The notes beneath the pieces are model-generated. The model had not been told where the DNA came from. It did no database searches and saw only the letters and a list, made by a program, of their open reading frames with translations. Below are positions 54,106-64,000 of a stretch of 64,000 nucleotides of DNA, one piece after another. The position numbers and the translations under genes were made by a program. This DNA comes from Chloranthus sessilifolius (Eukaryota; Streptophyta; Magnoliopsida; Chloranthales; Chloranthaceae): contig CM037586.1 in NCBI GenBank assembly GCA_021018995.1, positions 11,002,247-11,066,246 of the forward strand, written 5' to 3'. Positions within the stretch are counted from its first letter, which is position 1, and each line of letters starts with the position of its first letter.

Positions 54106-55850
54106 ATGATGAGTCGTAGAGGCGACTTGAGTAAAACTGAAGCGCGAGTTTTGATAGACCCCGGGTCTACACACTCGTTTATTACTCCTCTTTTCTCTGA
54201 GAAGTTGGGTATTACTCCCGAACCCCTTGCTTTCATTTTAGACGTAAAGATTCCTACGGGAAGTTCGGTGAGCACGGATACATCATGTCAATCAGTCATC
54301 GTGATGATTGATGAGCACGAGACAATGACCGACATGATTACGTTGAACATGGAAGGATTCGACATCATTCTCGGGATGGATTGGATGGTAGCTTATCACG
54401 CGAGCGTGAACTGTCTACGAAAGATTGTGACCTTCCGACCGCCAAAGTGAAAATCCTTCCGATTCTGTGGAGTTAAATCAAAGGTTGCACCGCTTATTTT
54501 AGCTATTAAGGCTGAGCGCATGATGAGGAATGGTTGCAGCGGGTATCTGACTTACTTGCAAGATTCTACAAAAAAGAAGAATGACTTGGCTCTTATCACG
54601 GTGGTCTGCGAGTATCCTGATGTCTTTTCAGAGGACTTACCTGGATTACCACCTGATAGAGAGATTGAGTTCGCGATCGAGCTAGCGCCGGGTACAGAAC
54701 CGTTGTCTAAAGCTCCATATCGGATGGCGCCTACGGAATTGAAAGAGCTCAAAGAACATCTTCAGGAGCTGTTAGATAAAGGCTTCATTCGACCGAGTGT
54801 TTCTCCTTGGGACGCACCGGTTCTCTTTGTGAAAAAGAAGGATGGATCGATGCGTCTGTGCATTGATTATCGTCAGCTCAACAAGATGACGATCAAGAAT
54901 CGTTATCCTCTTTCACGGATAAATGACTTATTTGATCAATTGCAAGGTACAAAGTTCTTCTCGAAGATTGATCTGAGGTCAGGCTATCACCAGCTCAAGA
55001 TCAAGGCGAAAGATATATCCAAAACTGTGTTTCATACGCGATATGGCCACTATGAGTTCTTGGTGATGCCACTTTGGTTGACAAATGCGCCTGCATCGTT
55101 CATGGACCTGATGAACCACATGTTCAAATCACATCTTGATAAGTCTGTGATAGTTTTCGTAGATGATATCCTCATCTATTTGAAAACCAGAGAGGAGTAT
55201 GTGCAGCATCTACGAATGGCTCTTCAAACGCTCAGGGGCCATCAGCTGTATGCCAAACTCAGTAAGTGTGAGTTTTTGCTTGATCAGGTCAGTTTCTTGG
55301 GTCACGTCGTCTCTGAAGTGGGTATATCAATGGATCCTACAAAGATCGATTCCGTGGTGAACTGGGAACAGCCTACGACAGTTACAGAGGTCTAAAGTTT
55401 CCTTGGTCAGGCAAGGTACTATTGGAGATTTATCGAGGGTTTCTCAAAGATATCTGGTCCGCTTACACAGCTTACAAGAAAGAATGCGAAGTTCGACTGG
55501 ACAGAGCAGTGTGAGCAGAGCTTTCAGGAGCTGAAGCGTCGATTGACTACGGCACCGGTACTTGCTATACCTTCCGGCAGTAGAGGCTTCGCAGTGTACA
55601 GTGATGCTTCATATGGCGGATTAGGCTGTGTGTTTAATCAAAACGAGCGAGTCATTGCATATAGTTCTAGGTAGCTGAAGGACCATGAAAGAAACTATCC
55701 GACGCATGACCTAGAGTTAGCAGCAGTTATCTTCACCCTGAAGATCTAGAGACATTACCTCCACGGTGAGATATTCAATATATTCACCGATCACAGGAGT
55801 CTCAAGTACCTATTCACTCAGAAGGACTTGAATATGAGGCAACGACGATG
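54106..55850 (+). pseudogene. Tekay-2 protease, reverse transcriptase and RNase H (truncated)
   Basis: Protease (54106-54470): active site 'VLIDPGSTHSFITPLFSEKL' and 'GFDIILGMDWMVAYHASVNC', with a stop at 54450. RT (54520-55395, open for 291 codons): '[20 protein letters not shown]', '[20 protein letters not shown]', the catalytic '[14 protein letters not shown]' with both aspartates, and '[19 protein letters not shown]'. RNase H: 'FAVYSDASYGGLGCVFNQNE' (first acidic residue), 'HDLELAAVIFTLKI', '[20 protein letters not shown]', with stops from Gln and Trp codons (55395, 55672, 55747). It ends at 55850, where LTR sequence takes over; integrase is missing. RT copies the RNA into DNA and RNase H removes the template. 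Confidence 0.9.
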
Positions 55851-56590
55851 GTCAGTAGGGTTTCCCATCGGTGACTTTTTCCGCTCTCATGCTATATGTA
55901 ATTTGGGAGATAAAATTAAATTATAAATTTAAGACAAGAAGCATGCCTAATTCATAAATTTGAAAACATCAGACTCACTGAATCAGCTTTTGGCCTCCTA
56001 TTTAGAATTGGAAATTTGATTTGTAAAGCATCTTTTGAAAAGCTTATGGATCCAATTTTGTCTTTGAAAAACCTTCACTTATGATAAAATGCTTTAGATA
56101 AGTTTCCTCTATTGAGCTTCGATGTTAGCTCACCCCGACTATACGTCACAGGTGCTGAGGCTGATTTGGGATCGGACGATTTTGATCTAGAGGACTCTGA
56201 TTTCGTTCTTAAGGAGGAACTGGAAACACCTGCTGAGGAGTTCTTTCCCTGATTTTTATTTGTCCTTTATTGGTATTTTGTTTAGAATTATTCTGAATTA
56301 TGGGCCGAAGGCCGTTGTTTTGTCTTTTTGATATCACTCGAGGAACCATTATTAGGAACCATTATTTTAGGTGTTTTGGATTGACCATCACCGGTGGTTC
56401 ATCCTGATTCCTCAGGGTGATATATATTATTTTGATTTAAGCTTTTGTCTTTACTTACTCTATGTCTTGCCTCTGTCTTAGATTTATGTTATGTTGCCGG
56501 CTTCTGTATGTTACGGCTTATTGAGAAATCAATAAGTTGATAAACTGGCCTTTCCTATATCGAGAGAATTAGAAAAGTCAGATCGTCACA
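55841..56590 (+). repeat. Truncated 3' LTR of Tekay-2
   Basis: From the shared AACGACGATGG (55841-55851) on, the sequence follows LTR positions equivalent to 51816-52564 and ends AGATCGTCACA. It retains the small frame at 56103-56252 (50 codons, FPLLSF...EELETPAEEFFP) and the hairpin at about 56328-56420. The first 1.3 kb of the LTR is gone. Confidence 0.85.
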
Positions 56591-57470
56591 ATGTACAATC
56601 ACAAGAATCACAAAATACAATGATTTTTTATATGGTAAAATCCTATGGAGGGAATCATCTCCATGATAATCTAGAATCATAGACAATAAATCCACTATGA
56701 AAAATAATTGCTTACATAAGTTGACAAATGACATGCGGACTCCCTATATGGGAATCTTATTAAGCATTTCAAGCCGCAACGTGTTGAATTCATAATGCGT
56801 CCTCACAATGTTACATTTGATCACCTTCCAATCTCCAATGTGCACACGGTGATCCATTCTTAATTCCACAAAGTAAGCAAACACTTGAATCCAAGAGGAC
56901 TAGACCCACTTGAATCCACAAGCAAAATAATATATGAAAGATGAAACCAAAAAAAAAATTGTTTGAATGTTTAAAGCATAGATTTTGAGGATTAAAAAGG
57001 GTAAAAGAGATTAGGCTTTTTACTCTTCAAAAGATTTTTTTTAAAGGTTTGGTTTTGAAACTGTGACCCTAAAAAATCAGAAAGGATAATTTATAGAGGT
57101 AAATAGGGTTTGAAGTTAAACAGCTCACAGCCAATCCTGGTCATGGTTGACTGTGACCTGGTGGCGGTCAATTGTCACTTGGCTGTGGTCGACCGTCACT
57201 TGGTCGTTGTCGAGTGCCACCACAATTTTTTTATTTTTATGATTCCGATTCTGATTCTCGTTCGGCAAGATCTACACAAGGGGGAAGGTTATTAAAATAG
57301 TTTGAGACTATTGAAAACTGTTTTAGGTGCCTCAAAGATATAAGTCATCATGAATAATCTCTCCATACTAAAATCTTGAGAGCATCATCACTGTGACTTC
57401 CTCTAAATTTGGCAAGACACCTTGCGGGAGACTCGGGCTAACCGAACCTATTGACAGCCCTATAAAACAA
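56591..57470. other. Unassigned sequence with a 21-bp tandem repeat
   Basis: No gene recognised. 57139-57221 contains four consecutive 20-21-bp units (consensus GGTCGTGGTCGACYGTCACTT), each centred on a GTCGAC-like palindrome. The rest is AT-rich and could be an LTR fragment of another element. Confidence 0.5.
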
Positions 57471-57479
57471 GCAATCCAA

Positions 57480-57800
57480 AACCAAAAAACCGAAAAATGG
57501 AAATCGGTTTGGAATCTATTCGGTTTCAGTATTGGGTGCCAAAAATGGAAAACTGGTTGAGTAGAGAGAAAAAACCGATCCTAAAACTGAAAAAAATCGA
57601 AAAACATAAAAAAATCTCTTTCGAAAAAAATACAAAAGAGAAAATCAGAAAAAAATGGAAAACTGAACCAAACCGACCGAAAATGGATTGGTTCGGTTTC
57701 AATTCAGGGGATGGGGAACTCGGTTAACCGGAACCGAAACATTTCGGTTCGGGTTCGGTTTTAGGTGAACCGACACGAAACCGAAATTTGGGTTAACCTA
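57480..57800. repeat. CGGTTCGGTT-rich degenerate DNA-element sequence
   Basis: Alternating AACCGAAA / TTTCGGTT words, for example GAACCGAAACATTTCGGTTC (a palindrome at about 57731). A related patch with GAAACCGATAGTTATCAG twice lies at 58370-58460 and ends AACACCCCTA at 58510. This style is common in plant non-autonomous hAT-like elements. Borders were not found. Confidence 0.35.
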
Positions 57801-58032
57801 ACTTCCACCCCCGCATATGAGTATACAGTCCCAAAAAATGTCATGAGCACACACCAGACGGCTCATATGATGATCTACCACATGGTACACATCCCAAAAG
57901 ATGTCCATAGGAGGCGATCACCAGTGACAATGCTCACGCTCGAGCACCTGATACCTACACTCCCATCTCCTTTAGCGCGGGAAATGCTTCCCTGCGGACC
58001 GTTTTAATGCAGGTACAATCAAAAACCATTTA

Positions 58033-58240
58033 GGGTTCGTTCGGCACTTTCCTGCAAGAAACTCATAATTTTCTGAGGAAAACGAGTACCTCAGTTTCTG
58101 CCAAGAAAGTCATTTTCTGAGGAAAGTCATTTTCTGAGTGATTGTTCTTGAGTTACTCAAAAACTCATTTTCTTAAGAAAATTGACATTTTCTTGTGTTC
58201 TACACTTTCTAAAGAAAGTGTATTGTGTACTTCTACGCCT
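58033..58240 (-). repeat. Putative terminal inverted repeat end of the PIF/Harbinger element
   Basis: GGGTTCGTTCGGCACTTTC follows TTA (58030-58032), the usual Harbinger target triplet, and resembles the GGGYTNGTTTGGNA ends of plant Harbingers. The next 200 bp contain many TTTTCTGAGGAAA and TTTTCTTAAGAAAA inverted motifs. The opposite end was not found in the window, so this assignment is provisional. Confidence 0.4.
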
Positions 58241-58510
58241 TATAGCCGCGCGTATTTATGATCTTCATCAAAGCGGTTATATTGATCGGATAATCGTCAA
58301 AATTTATATGCTTTAAATTGGTAATGTGTTTAACACATTGGTCGATCAGATTCTCGAAGTGTTGTCTTAAACGTGTACACCGATTGGGACTTACTTGAAA
58401 GCCGATAGTTATCAGTTTAGTTTCGATTTGAGAAACTTGAAACCGATAGTTATCAGTTCGGTTTTGGTTTAGCATGAAAACCGGCCAGAACCGACCCAAT
58501 AACACCCCTA

Positions 58511-59520
58511 CCTATTTTTATATTTTTTACATATAAAATATTGGCTTGGGTCGCATTGACCCTGCACGACCGGATTTTCGCCAGACCCTACCCAACCTCT
58601 TAGTCGACCTGAGTTGGATGTCTCATTCATGATGCCTGACCTGGTAAAATATCAAGTCGCTCTATCGAATGACAGCCCCACCCATGAAATATCGTCCGTA
58701 CACGATCGTAAACTTTATTATAAAAATTTAATATAAATGAAAGAAATAGGAGTCAACATAGGGGAAAACATAATTACCAAGTAAGAAATCAGTAAAAAAT
58801 CAGTGAAGGAAAAAAATTAAAAAATAAATAAATAATTTGAGATATCGGCTCGACTCGTTACTGAAACCTTAATCCGATCCTTCCCGAGTAAAAATACATT
58901 TAAAACACAAAAATTACATTTTTCAAGTAATCACTTTTGTTTTAATAAAATGAGTTTTAATCGTGAAAGAACAAATTTTCAAAAAATGGCGATTAAAATA
59001 TTTCTATAAACAAATCGGCGAATTTGGTAACTATGACACCGCATTTAAACAAAGAAAATAATGTTGACTGGTGTCAATCAGACGATGCTAAGATTTTACC
59101 ATCCAAATCATGCATAAAAAGATCTTGAGATCACGAGTCTTGCATGAGACGGTCAAATGTTGATTCCAAATGACACACTTCTCAAAAAATGAACGTGATC
59201 AAAGAGTACCATCAAAAGTGATTCACGTTTACGATTTGGGATGTGTGCCACATACAACCAAAATCTGACCCTTTGATGGTAGACACATGATTTAAAGATT
59301 TATTGTGTGAAATCTTGGGATGAAAAACGTTCTACATCATATGATTCAAATCAGAAAACAATATCTTCATCATAAGAACAAACTCGTAGTAATATAAACC
59401 ATCATAATTTAGACTAGGAAACGAGTGTAATACCTACTGTACCATATTCGATTATACCATTACATACAACATTTTGGCATAATATAAACCATCATAATTT
59501 TAAAGTTATTTATAAAAGTT
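58511..59520. other. AT-rich stretch with a dispersed repeat copy
   Basis: No gene. 59240-59354 is the second copy of the repeat at 27193-27306. About 45 bp to the left (59175-59222) is related, in opposite orientation, to the sequence just left of the first copy, suggesting a fold-back element. Confidence 0.45.
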
Positions 59521-60466
59521 CAAACTAATATGCGATAGGAGAAGATGCATTGTCGTTGTCGTCACCATCAGACGAGTGGGTGGAAGTCATAGTACGCTCA
59601 GGGGTCCCAGTTGCAACATTCAAGCTATACAAATAATCACAAGGTCGGTACGTGTATAACCAATCCTCAGAAGAAGAAGAGTCCGAGTTTAAGATCACGG
59701 GGTTGCAACTCACCCCCTCGATTGTACCTTTTTCTTCTCAATGATCGATGGGCGGAAATGACTAGTGGGTGGTGCATAAGCGGTGTGGTGGTGTGAGCCC
59801 TTTCTTGGTACATAAAAGTTTGGGGGGGCACAAGTGGAAATGAAATGAGGGGTCGGGATGGGCTGTCTGTTGTATTTGGGGGTCTTTGTACAGGTTGTGG
59901 CATCGATGGGTCCAGTATTACAAGGTCAATCCTGCGATGGGCAGTTGGCGATGGTCCCCAAGATGATGAACCTGTACGAGAATGGGAAGATCTTGGTGTT
60001 CCAAACATTTCTGCAATGCAAACATATATTTTTTCCAATAAAAATATAGAAAGACTACACATTTATGATAATCATGAATGAGAAAACAAAATTGTTGAGG
60101 AATAGTCAAAAGACAACTTAATCACTTTATTTTCGAGATATAATAAAATAACAGAGACAGAATAATGATAATAATAATTCGTGTAAATGTTCCACAGATA
60201 CAATCTATGTGTACGCGAGCATCTGGTGTGGATTCTATCGCTCTATCTATAACATCGTCAAATTCATGACATCTGATATAATTGGACTATTCGTTTCGCT
60301 GTGCCGCATTTATATTATGGTCGTGCAACGCATTTATTACCTCTTCGTATGAATTGAATGAGCGATAATATGCTCCTCGAAAGCCAAGTACTTCTCTTGC
60401 GCATTCTTCCCAACTATTATAAATTCCAGGTCGTTGACCTATGAAGTCGACATAATATTTGACCAT
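59521..60466 (-). pseudogene. Gene with RNase H1 N-terminal (viroplasmin-like) domain, next to the Harbinger transposase
   Basis: After an acceptor-like TATTTGCAG the minus strand opens at ATG 60466: 'MVKYYVDFIGQRPGIYNSWE' then 'ECAREVLGFRGAYYRSFNSY', the signature of the small RNA/DNA-hybrid-binding domain at the N-terminus of RNase H1, also called the caulimovirus viroplasmin domain. One TAG (60286) interrupts before 'SNYIRCHEFDDVIDRAIEST'. A second exon after TTTGCAG (about 60015) continues with a Pro/Ser-rich region and an acidic end (NSDSSSSEDWLY, SSDGDDNDN) to a stop near 59524, with a probable frameshift at about 59730. There is no RNase H catalytic domain. It is co-oriented with, and starts about 145 bp after, the transposase. 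Confidence 0.6.
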
Positions 60467-60611
60467 GATATCTGCAAATATATAAAGAAACTTATGACGT
60501 TAAAATCTACGCATTAGAGAATTTAGAAATATAATTTATTGTCGTCATTATACATATTAAGGAACTATCATTATATTATACTAATTATATAATCCATAAA
60601 ATGTCAAAAAA

Positions 60612-61795
60612 ATATCAACTAGATTGTGCACTCCACATTCTGTGAGCTATGTCATCACGAAATGTGCTCATCCACTCACGATTCCATCTTGACTGTGTGC
60701 ATTCAACATCTAGATCTTCTTTCACGGAATCCTCATTCAGCAGCTCCACGCGTTCCTCTGGCCATTCACTGAAGAATGGATCTTTCCGATCATATGTTCT
60801 TATGTAATTGTGTATAACACAGCATGCGGTGAATATCCTCACTTGGGTTTTCAATGGAAACCTTGTGCGGACTTGGATAATTGGGAAGCGTTGCTTAAGC
60901 ACTCCAAACGTTCGTTCTACGACGTTACACAGTGACGCATGTCGCTTGTTAAATAATTATTCGGGAGTTGTTGGGGGATTGGAGCTGTTGAACTCCTGAA
61001 TATGATATCATACTCCACGATACGGAGCAAGAAACCCTCGCATATTCGAATATCCTCCATCAATAAGGTAGTACTTCCCAACTGGGACATGAAGTCTATT
61101 CTGAGGTCTAGAGAGGGCACTGCTCAAAACCTTTGAGTCGGGGCTGGATCCTTCCCATCCGGGGAGTACGTATTAGAATAACATGTCGAAGCTCACAACA
61201 CACATTACATTTTGCATTGTTGATTACTTCCGATTACGGAACCGTTGCGAATCTACCTTTGGAACGCTGATATCAATATGTGTGTCATCTATGGCCCCTA
61301 TGGCGTCCTTAAACCACGGATTGACTTGTGGATTATATAATATCTCAGGGGGGGTTGCACTGATTGCTTGTTTTACCAATTCTTGGTACAAGTCAAGAAT
61401 GGCATTCAGCACCGAATTAAAACAAAGACTAATGGTAGATCCAGAATGTTGGAATCTATCTTGTATGGCCCTATTCTTTTGATTCTGAGCTACCATATAT
61501 AAGAAGATTGTCACAGCCTCTTCCACCATCATCCTTTGGGTGTCTTTTAAGAGACCCCTCACCCTAAAAGCATTACAGAAGCTCATAAACGCAGGTGTTC
61601 ACATACGAAAAATTTCATATGTAATTTTTGGATGACCGTTGAGTGTTTCTTGGACATACATCGAACCCGTTAGAATAGATGTGTGACGACGTTGCCTTTT
61701 GGGGCCTAGTGTGATATAGTAGGTTGTGGCAGCATGGGCGACACCATCGTTATCATCGTTATTAGTTCATCATCAGATTAGGGAGAGTGCGCCAT
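60612..61795 (-). pseudogene. PIF/Harbinger transposase (DDE)
   Basis: Minus strand: 'GPKRQRRHTSILTGSMYVQE', a helix-turn-helix region 'RGLLKDTQRMMVEEAVTIFL', then 'FQHSGSTISLCFNSVLNAIL'. The catalytic core follows: first Asp in 'DAIGAIDDTHIDISVP', second in 'VVSFDMLF.YVLPGWEGSSP' with 'DSKVLSSAL', 'GKYYLIDGGYSNMRGFLAPY', then Glu in 'CNVVERTFGVLKQRFPII', and the end 'FTACCVIHNYIRTYDRKDPF'. It cuts and pastes the element at TWA sites with help from a Myb-like partner. At least two stops and two frameshifts (near 61610, 61224, 61020-60902) inactivate it. Confidence 0.85.
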
Positions 61796-61886
61796 CGAAC
61801 CTAAATATGAATTATAAAAATTATAAGGTACTCCCACATAAAATCGTACATCAAAAGAAAGTCAAGCAGATTCATTAATTCTGAAA

Positions 61887-63040
61887 TTAAAATAGTGCAT
61901 AATTTGGTTTACGGCCGATCCTACAGTCAAAACTAAGGCCACGGACCACCAAAGAAGGGGAATAGATAACCTTGGCGATTACTTGGGTGCATCGCCACCA
62001 CTGTCTCCGCCAACCGTGACGTAGTGGAGGCGACTGCACACAATATTTCATAAAATGCACATTGTCTATGTAGTCATTTGCCTTCATCTCTTCTAAAATT
62101 TGTATATATTGTTCAAGAGGTTTGAGTGTAGCCCCTCGTTGTGCTATAATATCGGAGATCTACTCTCTAAGGCCTCGTAACTCATCAAGAATTCTGTCTT
62201 GAAGGTCTGTGTTTTTTCTTTTCTTTCTCAAGTTAGTAGACCTTGAACTATCACACCCGCCCGGCGTAGATTGGCTGGTCGGTGTCGGCCCACTTTCCGC
62301 TGTGTAGGGAGAGTGTGCATGACCTTGCGCGTCTACCTGCTTCTTTATGTTCAAACTGGGGGTGGTTGGAGCCACCACTGTCAAAGTCCCCTAGGGGTAT
62401 CACCGGCTCTCGTGTACGAGGGTCTGCAGCATGAAACTCCTCAGCCCCAGTGTAGATGGTATTATCAAAAAGGAGGCGAAGAAGATCGTAGTCATGCACC
62501 TTTCTATTTTGGTAGTTCCTACCATATTGTTGCCCCTAGAGAGGAACATAAAGATTATACTTTTTATTAATAGTAAACCTATTGAGCGACATATAAATGT
62601 TACTAACTTAAAGAAGTCATCTCACCGGTCAATTGCAAAAGGTATCCCATATGTCTGGCTCCGCAAGGACCTCTTTTGTACGATCATCCCATCCAAAACC
62701 ACTTGTATTGATGAGTTTGTCCATTTGAGTGTAATGTGTTCTCACTGTTCTCAAGTGATTGTAACACTTCTCTTTCGTCAACTCATCGGTCTTCCCAATG
62801 AAGCAATGGTGAGACCAAAGTTTAGTGGTCAATTCTGGCCACACATTTTTTTGTCATGACCCATTAGCCAATTTCCGGCCTAAGTGTAATTGGTTAACCA
62901 TTTCCGTTATGAAGGCTGCCTCCATTTCTGGAGTCCATGTGAAATTCTTACCCTCATCGTTTGAGTCCCTCGCAACTCCTTTACCCTTAGCTGACCTACA
63001 AGCCATTGCTGTCGAGTCCAATATACAAGCAAAACTCATG
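61887..63040 (-). pseudogene. Harbinger Myb/SANT-like accessory protein gene
   Basis: 63039-62854 encodes a basic start and 'NFTWTPEMEAAFITEMVNQL', the trihelix/SANT-like fold. After a stop it continues 'KLWSHHCFIGKTDELTKEKC', 'HLRTVRTHYTQMDKLINTSG' and 'EVLAEPDIWDTFCN' (62844-62629), as in the Myb_DNA-bind_3 partner proteins of plant Harbingers. An intron-like gap separates exons at 62499-62160 (variable Ser/Thr-rich linker with a basic KRKNT motif) and 62155-61887. The product normally binds the terminal repeats and brings the transposase to DNA. Stops between the segments show decay. It lies upstream of the transposase on the same strand. Confidence 0.75.
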
Positions 63041-63728
63041 TTATAAAGGGAGTAAACTTAGACATCAGCATATGAGTTCTAATATGTCAGGGAAACGTTC
63101 AAACTTGTTCACTCACGATGCAAGTATAACAGAAGTTGGAATCTATACATTTAATGTATTCTCATGTTTGGTTGGAACCTATACATGGCCCTTCCATAAG
63201 GAGGCTACTAAAGTAACAATAGTTGAGACTGATCCCTTCTAATGTTTAAGCAACAAGTTTCTACAAGCACAGCTGGAATTACTGGAATCTACTATAACAG
63301 CTGATGAAATCTACCATTATAATATTGGGTAGCAGCTGAAGTAGATATGGCCAAGGTTGAATTGTTTGGACATGTGAATTTGGTGGGGTTTGTTGAATAG
63401 ACTTATGGCCACCAGATCCCAAAATCAAATAAGTTGAAACAAAATTCAAGGTCCTTGACAAACATGTGATGATGATAAATAAGAGAAATAGTGGTAACAT
63501 GTGTGAGTGATGTGGGCTTTGTTAAAGAAGAGTCCCAATTAACAATCCCATCACTTCAATTCTTTTAAAAAAAAGGCTTTTATCAGCCACTATGTTGTTG
63601 TAGTGGACATGTGCATGACCTAAATTGAAGTGATTGAAATGTAAAGAACCATAAAAAGGCTTTAATTTTGGTCGATTGTGGACATCAACTCTCCTAAGTG
63701 GACATCAATATGCAAACCCTTCATTGTA
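63041..63728. other. Sequence upstream of the Harbinger accessory gene
   Basis: No gene recognised. It would contain the promoter and the missing terminal repeat of the Harbinger element if the element ends here. TACTATAACAGC at 63290 foreshadows the tandem repeat that follows. Confidence 0.4.
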
Positions 63729-63900
63729 TATGGGGAGAACCTATAAAGACTAATCCATTTGATGCTATATAGCAGCTACTATAACAGCATCAGCTTTCAA
63801 TATGGGGAGGACCTATAAGGACTAATCCATTTGATGTTATATAGCAGCTACTATAACAGCAGCAACTTCCAATATGTTGTTGATAGCAGCTAGTATAAAA
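63729..63900. repeat. 72-bp tandem repeat
   Basis: Two adjacent 72-bp units (63729-63800, 63801-63872) begin TATGGGGAG and contain GCTATATAGCAGCTACTATA, with few differences. A shortened, diverged third unit follows, and the window ends about 100 bp later. Confidence 0.85.
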
Positions 63901-64000
63901 GGAGGTAGTTCCAATATGTTGCTGCAAATATTTAAAATCAATGACAAATTCTAATGCTTTATTTCTGAGAACTTCCGAAAATCAATAAATCTGTGTATAC

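Larger units (their letters stand above)
50503..56590 (+). mobile_element. Tekay-2: gypsy chromovirus with internal deletion
   Basis: 5' LTR 50503-52564, primer site, gag, protease, reverse transcriptase and most of RNase H. The sequence then passes directly into the second half of the 3' LTR at 55841-55851. Integrase, chromodomain, polypurine tract and the first part of the 3' LTR are missing. No matching target duplication is visible (GCCTA left, ATGTA right). Confidence 0.85.

Noticed and set aside
61183-61482. Plus-strand 99-codon frame
   Set aside because: Antisense of the Harbinger transposase catalytic region, which is recognisable on the minus strand.
62431-62859. Plus-strand 142-codon frame
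   Set aside because: Antisense of the Myb/SANT-like accessory gene.
1-64000. tRNA, rRNA or organelle DNA insertions
   Set aside because: No cloverleaf-like tRNA box pairs, rRNA cores or plastid/mitochondrial genes were noticed. Only tRNA-complementary primer sites are present.

Overview
This window looks like nuclear DNA of a flowering plant, probably not a grass. It is AT-rich. It is built almost entirely of nested and decayed transposable elements: Ty3/gypsy elements of the Tat/Ogre, Athila and Tekay/Del lineages, CACTA, PIF/Harbinger, a LINE tail and MITEs. The host-like sequence is fragmentary: an F-box/LRR-type gene, an Alfin-like PHD-finger exon, a RecX-like exon and the C-terminus of ARGONAUTE1. 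I see no intact host gene, rRNA, tRNA or CRISPR array. The species cannot be named from the sequence.

Layout. 1-266 is the tail of a Tekay-type pol, interrupted by a plus-strand Tat/Ogre element (267-7680: LTR, primer site, gag, protease, then truncated). Athila-1 (minus strand, 7681-16320: LTR, polypurine tract, env-like ORF, integrase) follows and is cut in its integrase by the LTR of Athila-2 (minus strand, 16321-about 24575). Athila-2 was itself split in its integrase by a 2.5-kb solo LTR (21351-23852) flanked by a perfect ATAAT target duplication. A third Athila piece lies in the opposite orientation (about 24576-26138) and abuts an F-box/LRR pseudogene (26146-28960) that carries a MITE and three tandem exon units. 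30049-48931 is bounded by CACTACGT-type ends and TCT repeats. I read it as one large CACTA element that captured Alfin-like, RecX-like and AGO1 fragments and was later hit by Tekay-1 (36844-47016, two LTRs). A LINE tail (49540-50429) and Tekay-2 (50503-56590, integrase removed by a microhomology deletion) follow. The right end (58033-63040) holds a PIF/Harbinger transposase, its Myb/SANT partner and, in the same orientation, a gene with an RNase H1 N-terminal (viroplasmin-like) domain.

Most interesting signals. (1) Several retroelement families here carry a family-specific short palindrome repeated in the LTR, usually recurring in the non-coding internal DNA of the same element. The clearest case has 17 sites of TCGATTAATCGA at 19-22 bp spacing, with the core conserved and the spacers diverged. 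(2) Tekay-type LTRs contain a small acidic reading frame conserved in five copies, with mainly synonymous change. (3) The CACTA multi-gene capture includes AGO1. (4) The Harbinger element may have a third, RNase H1-N-domain gene. All coding genes recognised are broken by stops, frameshifts or deletions, so none is proposed to be functional as it stands.
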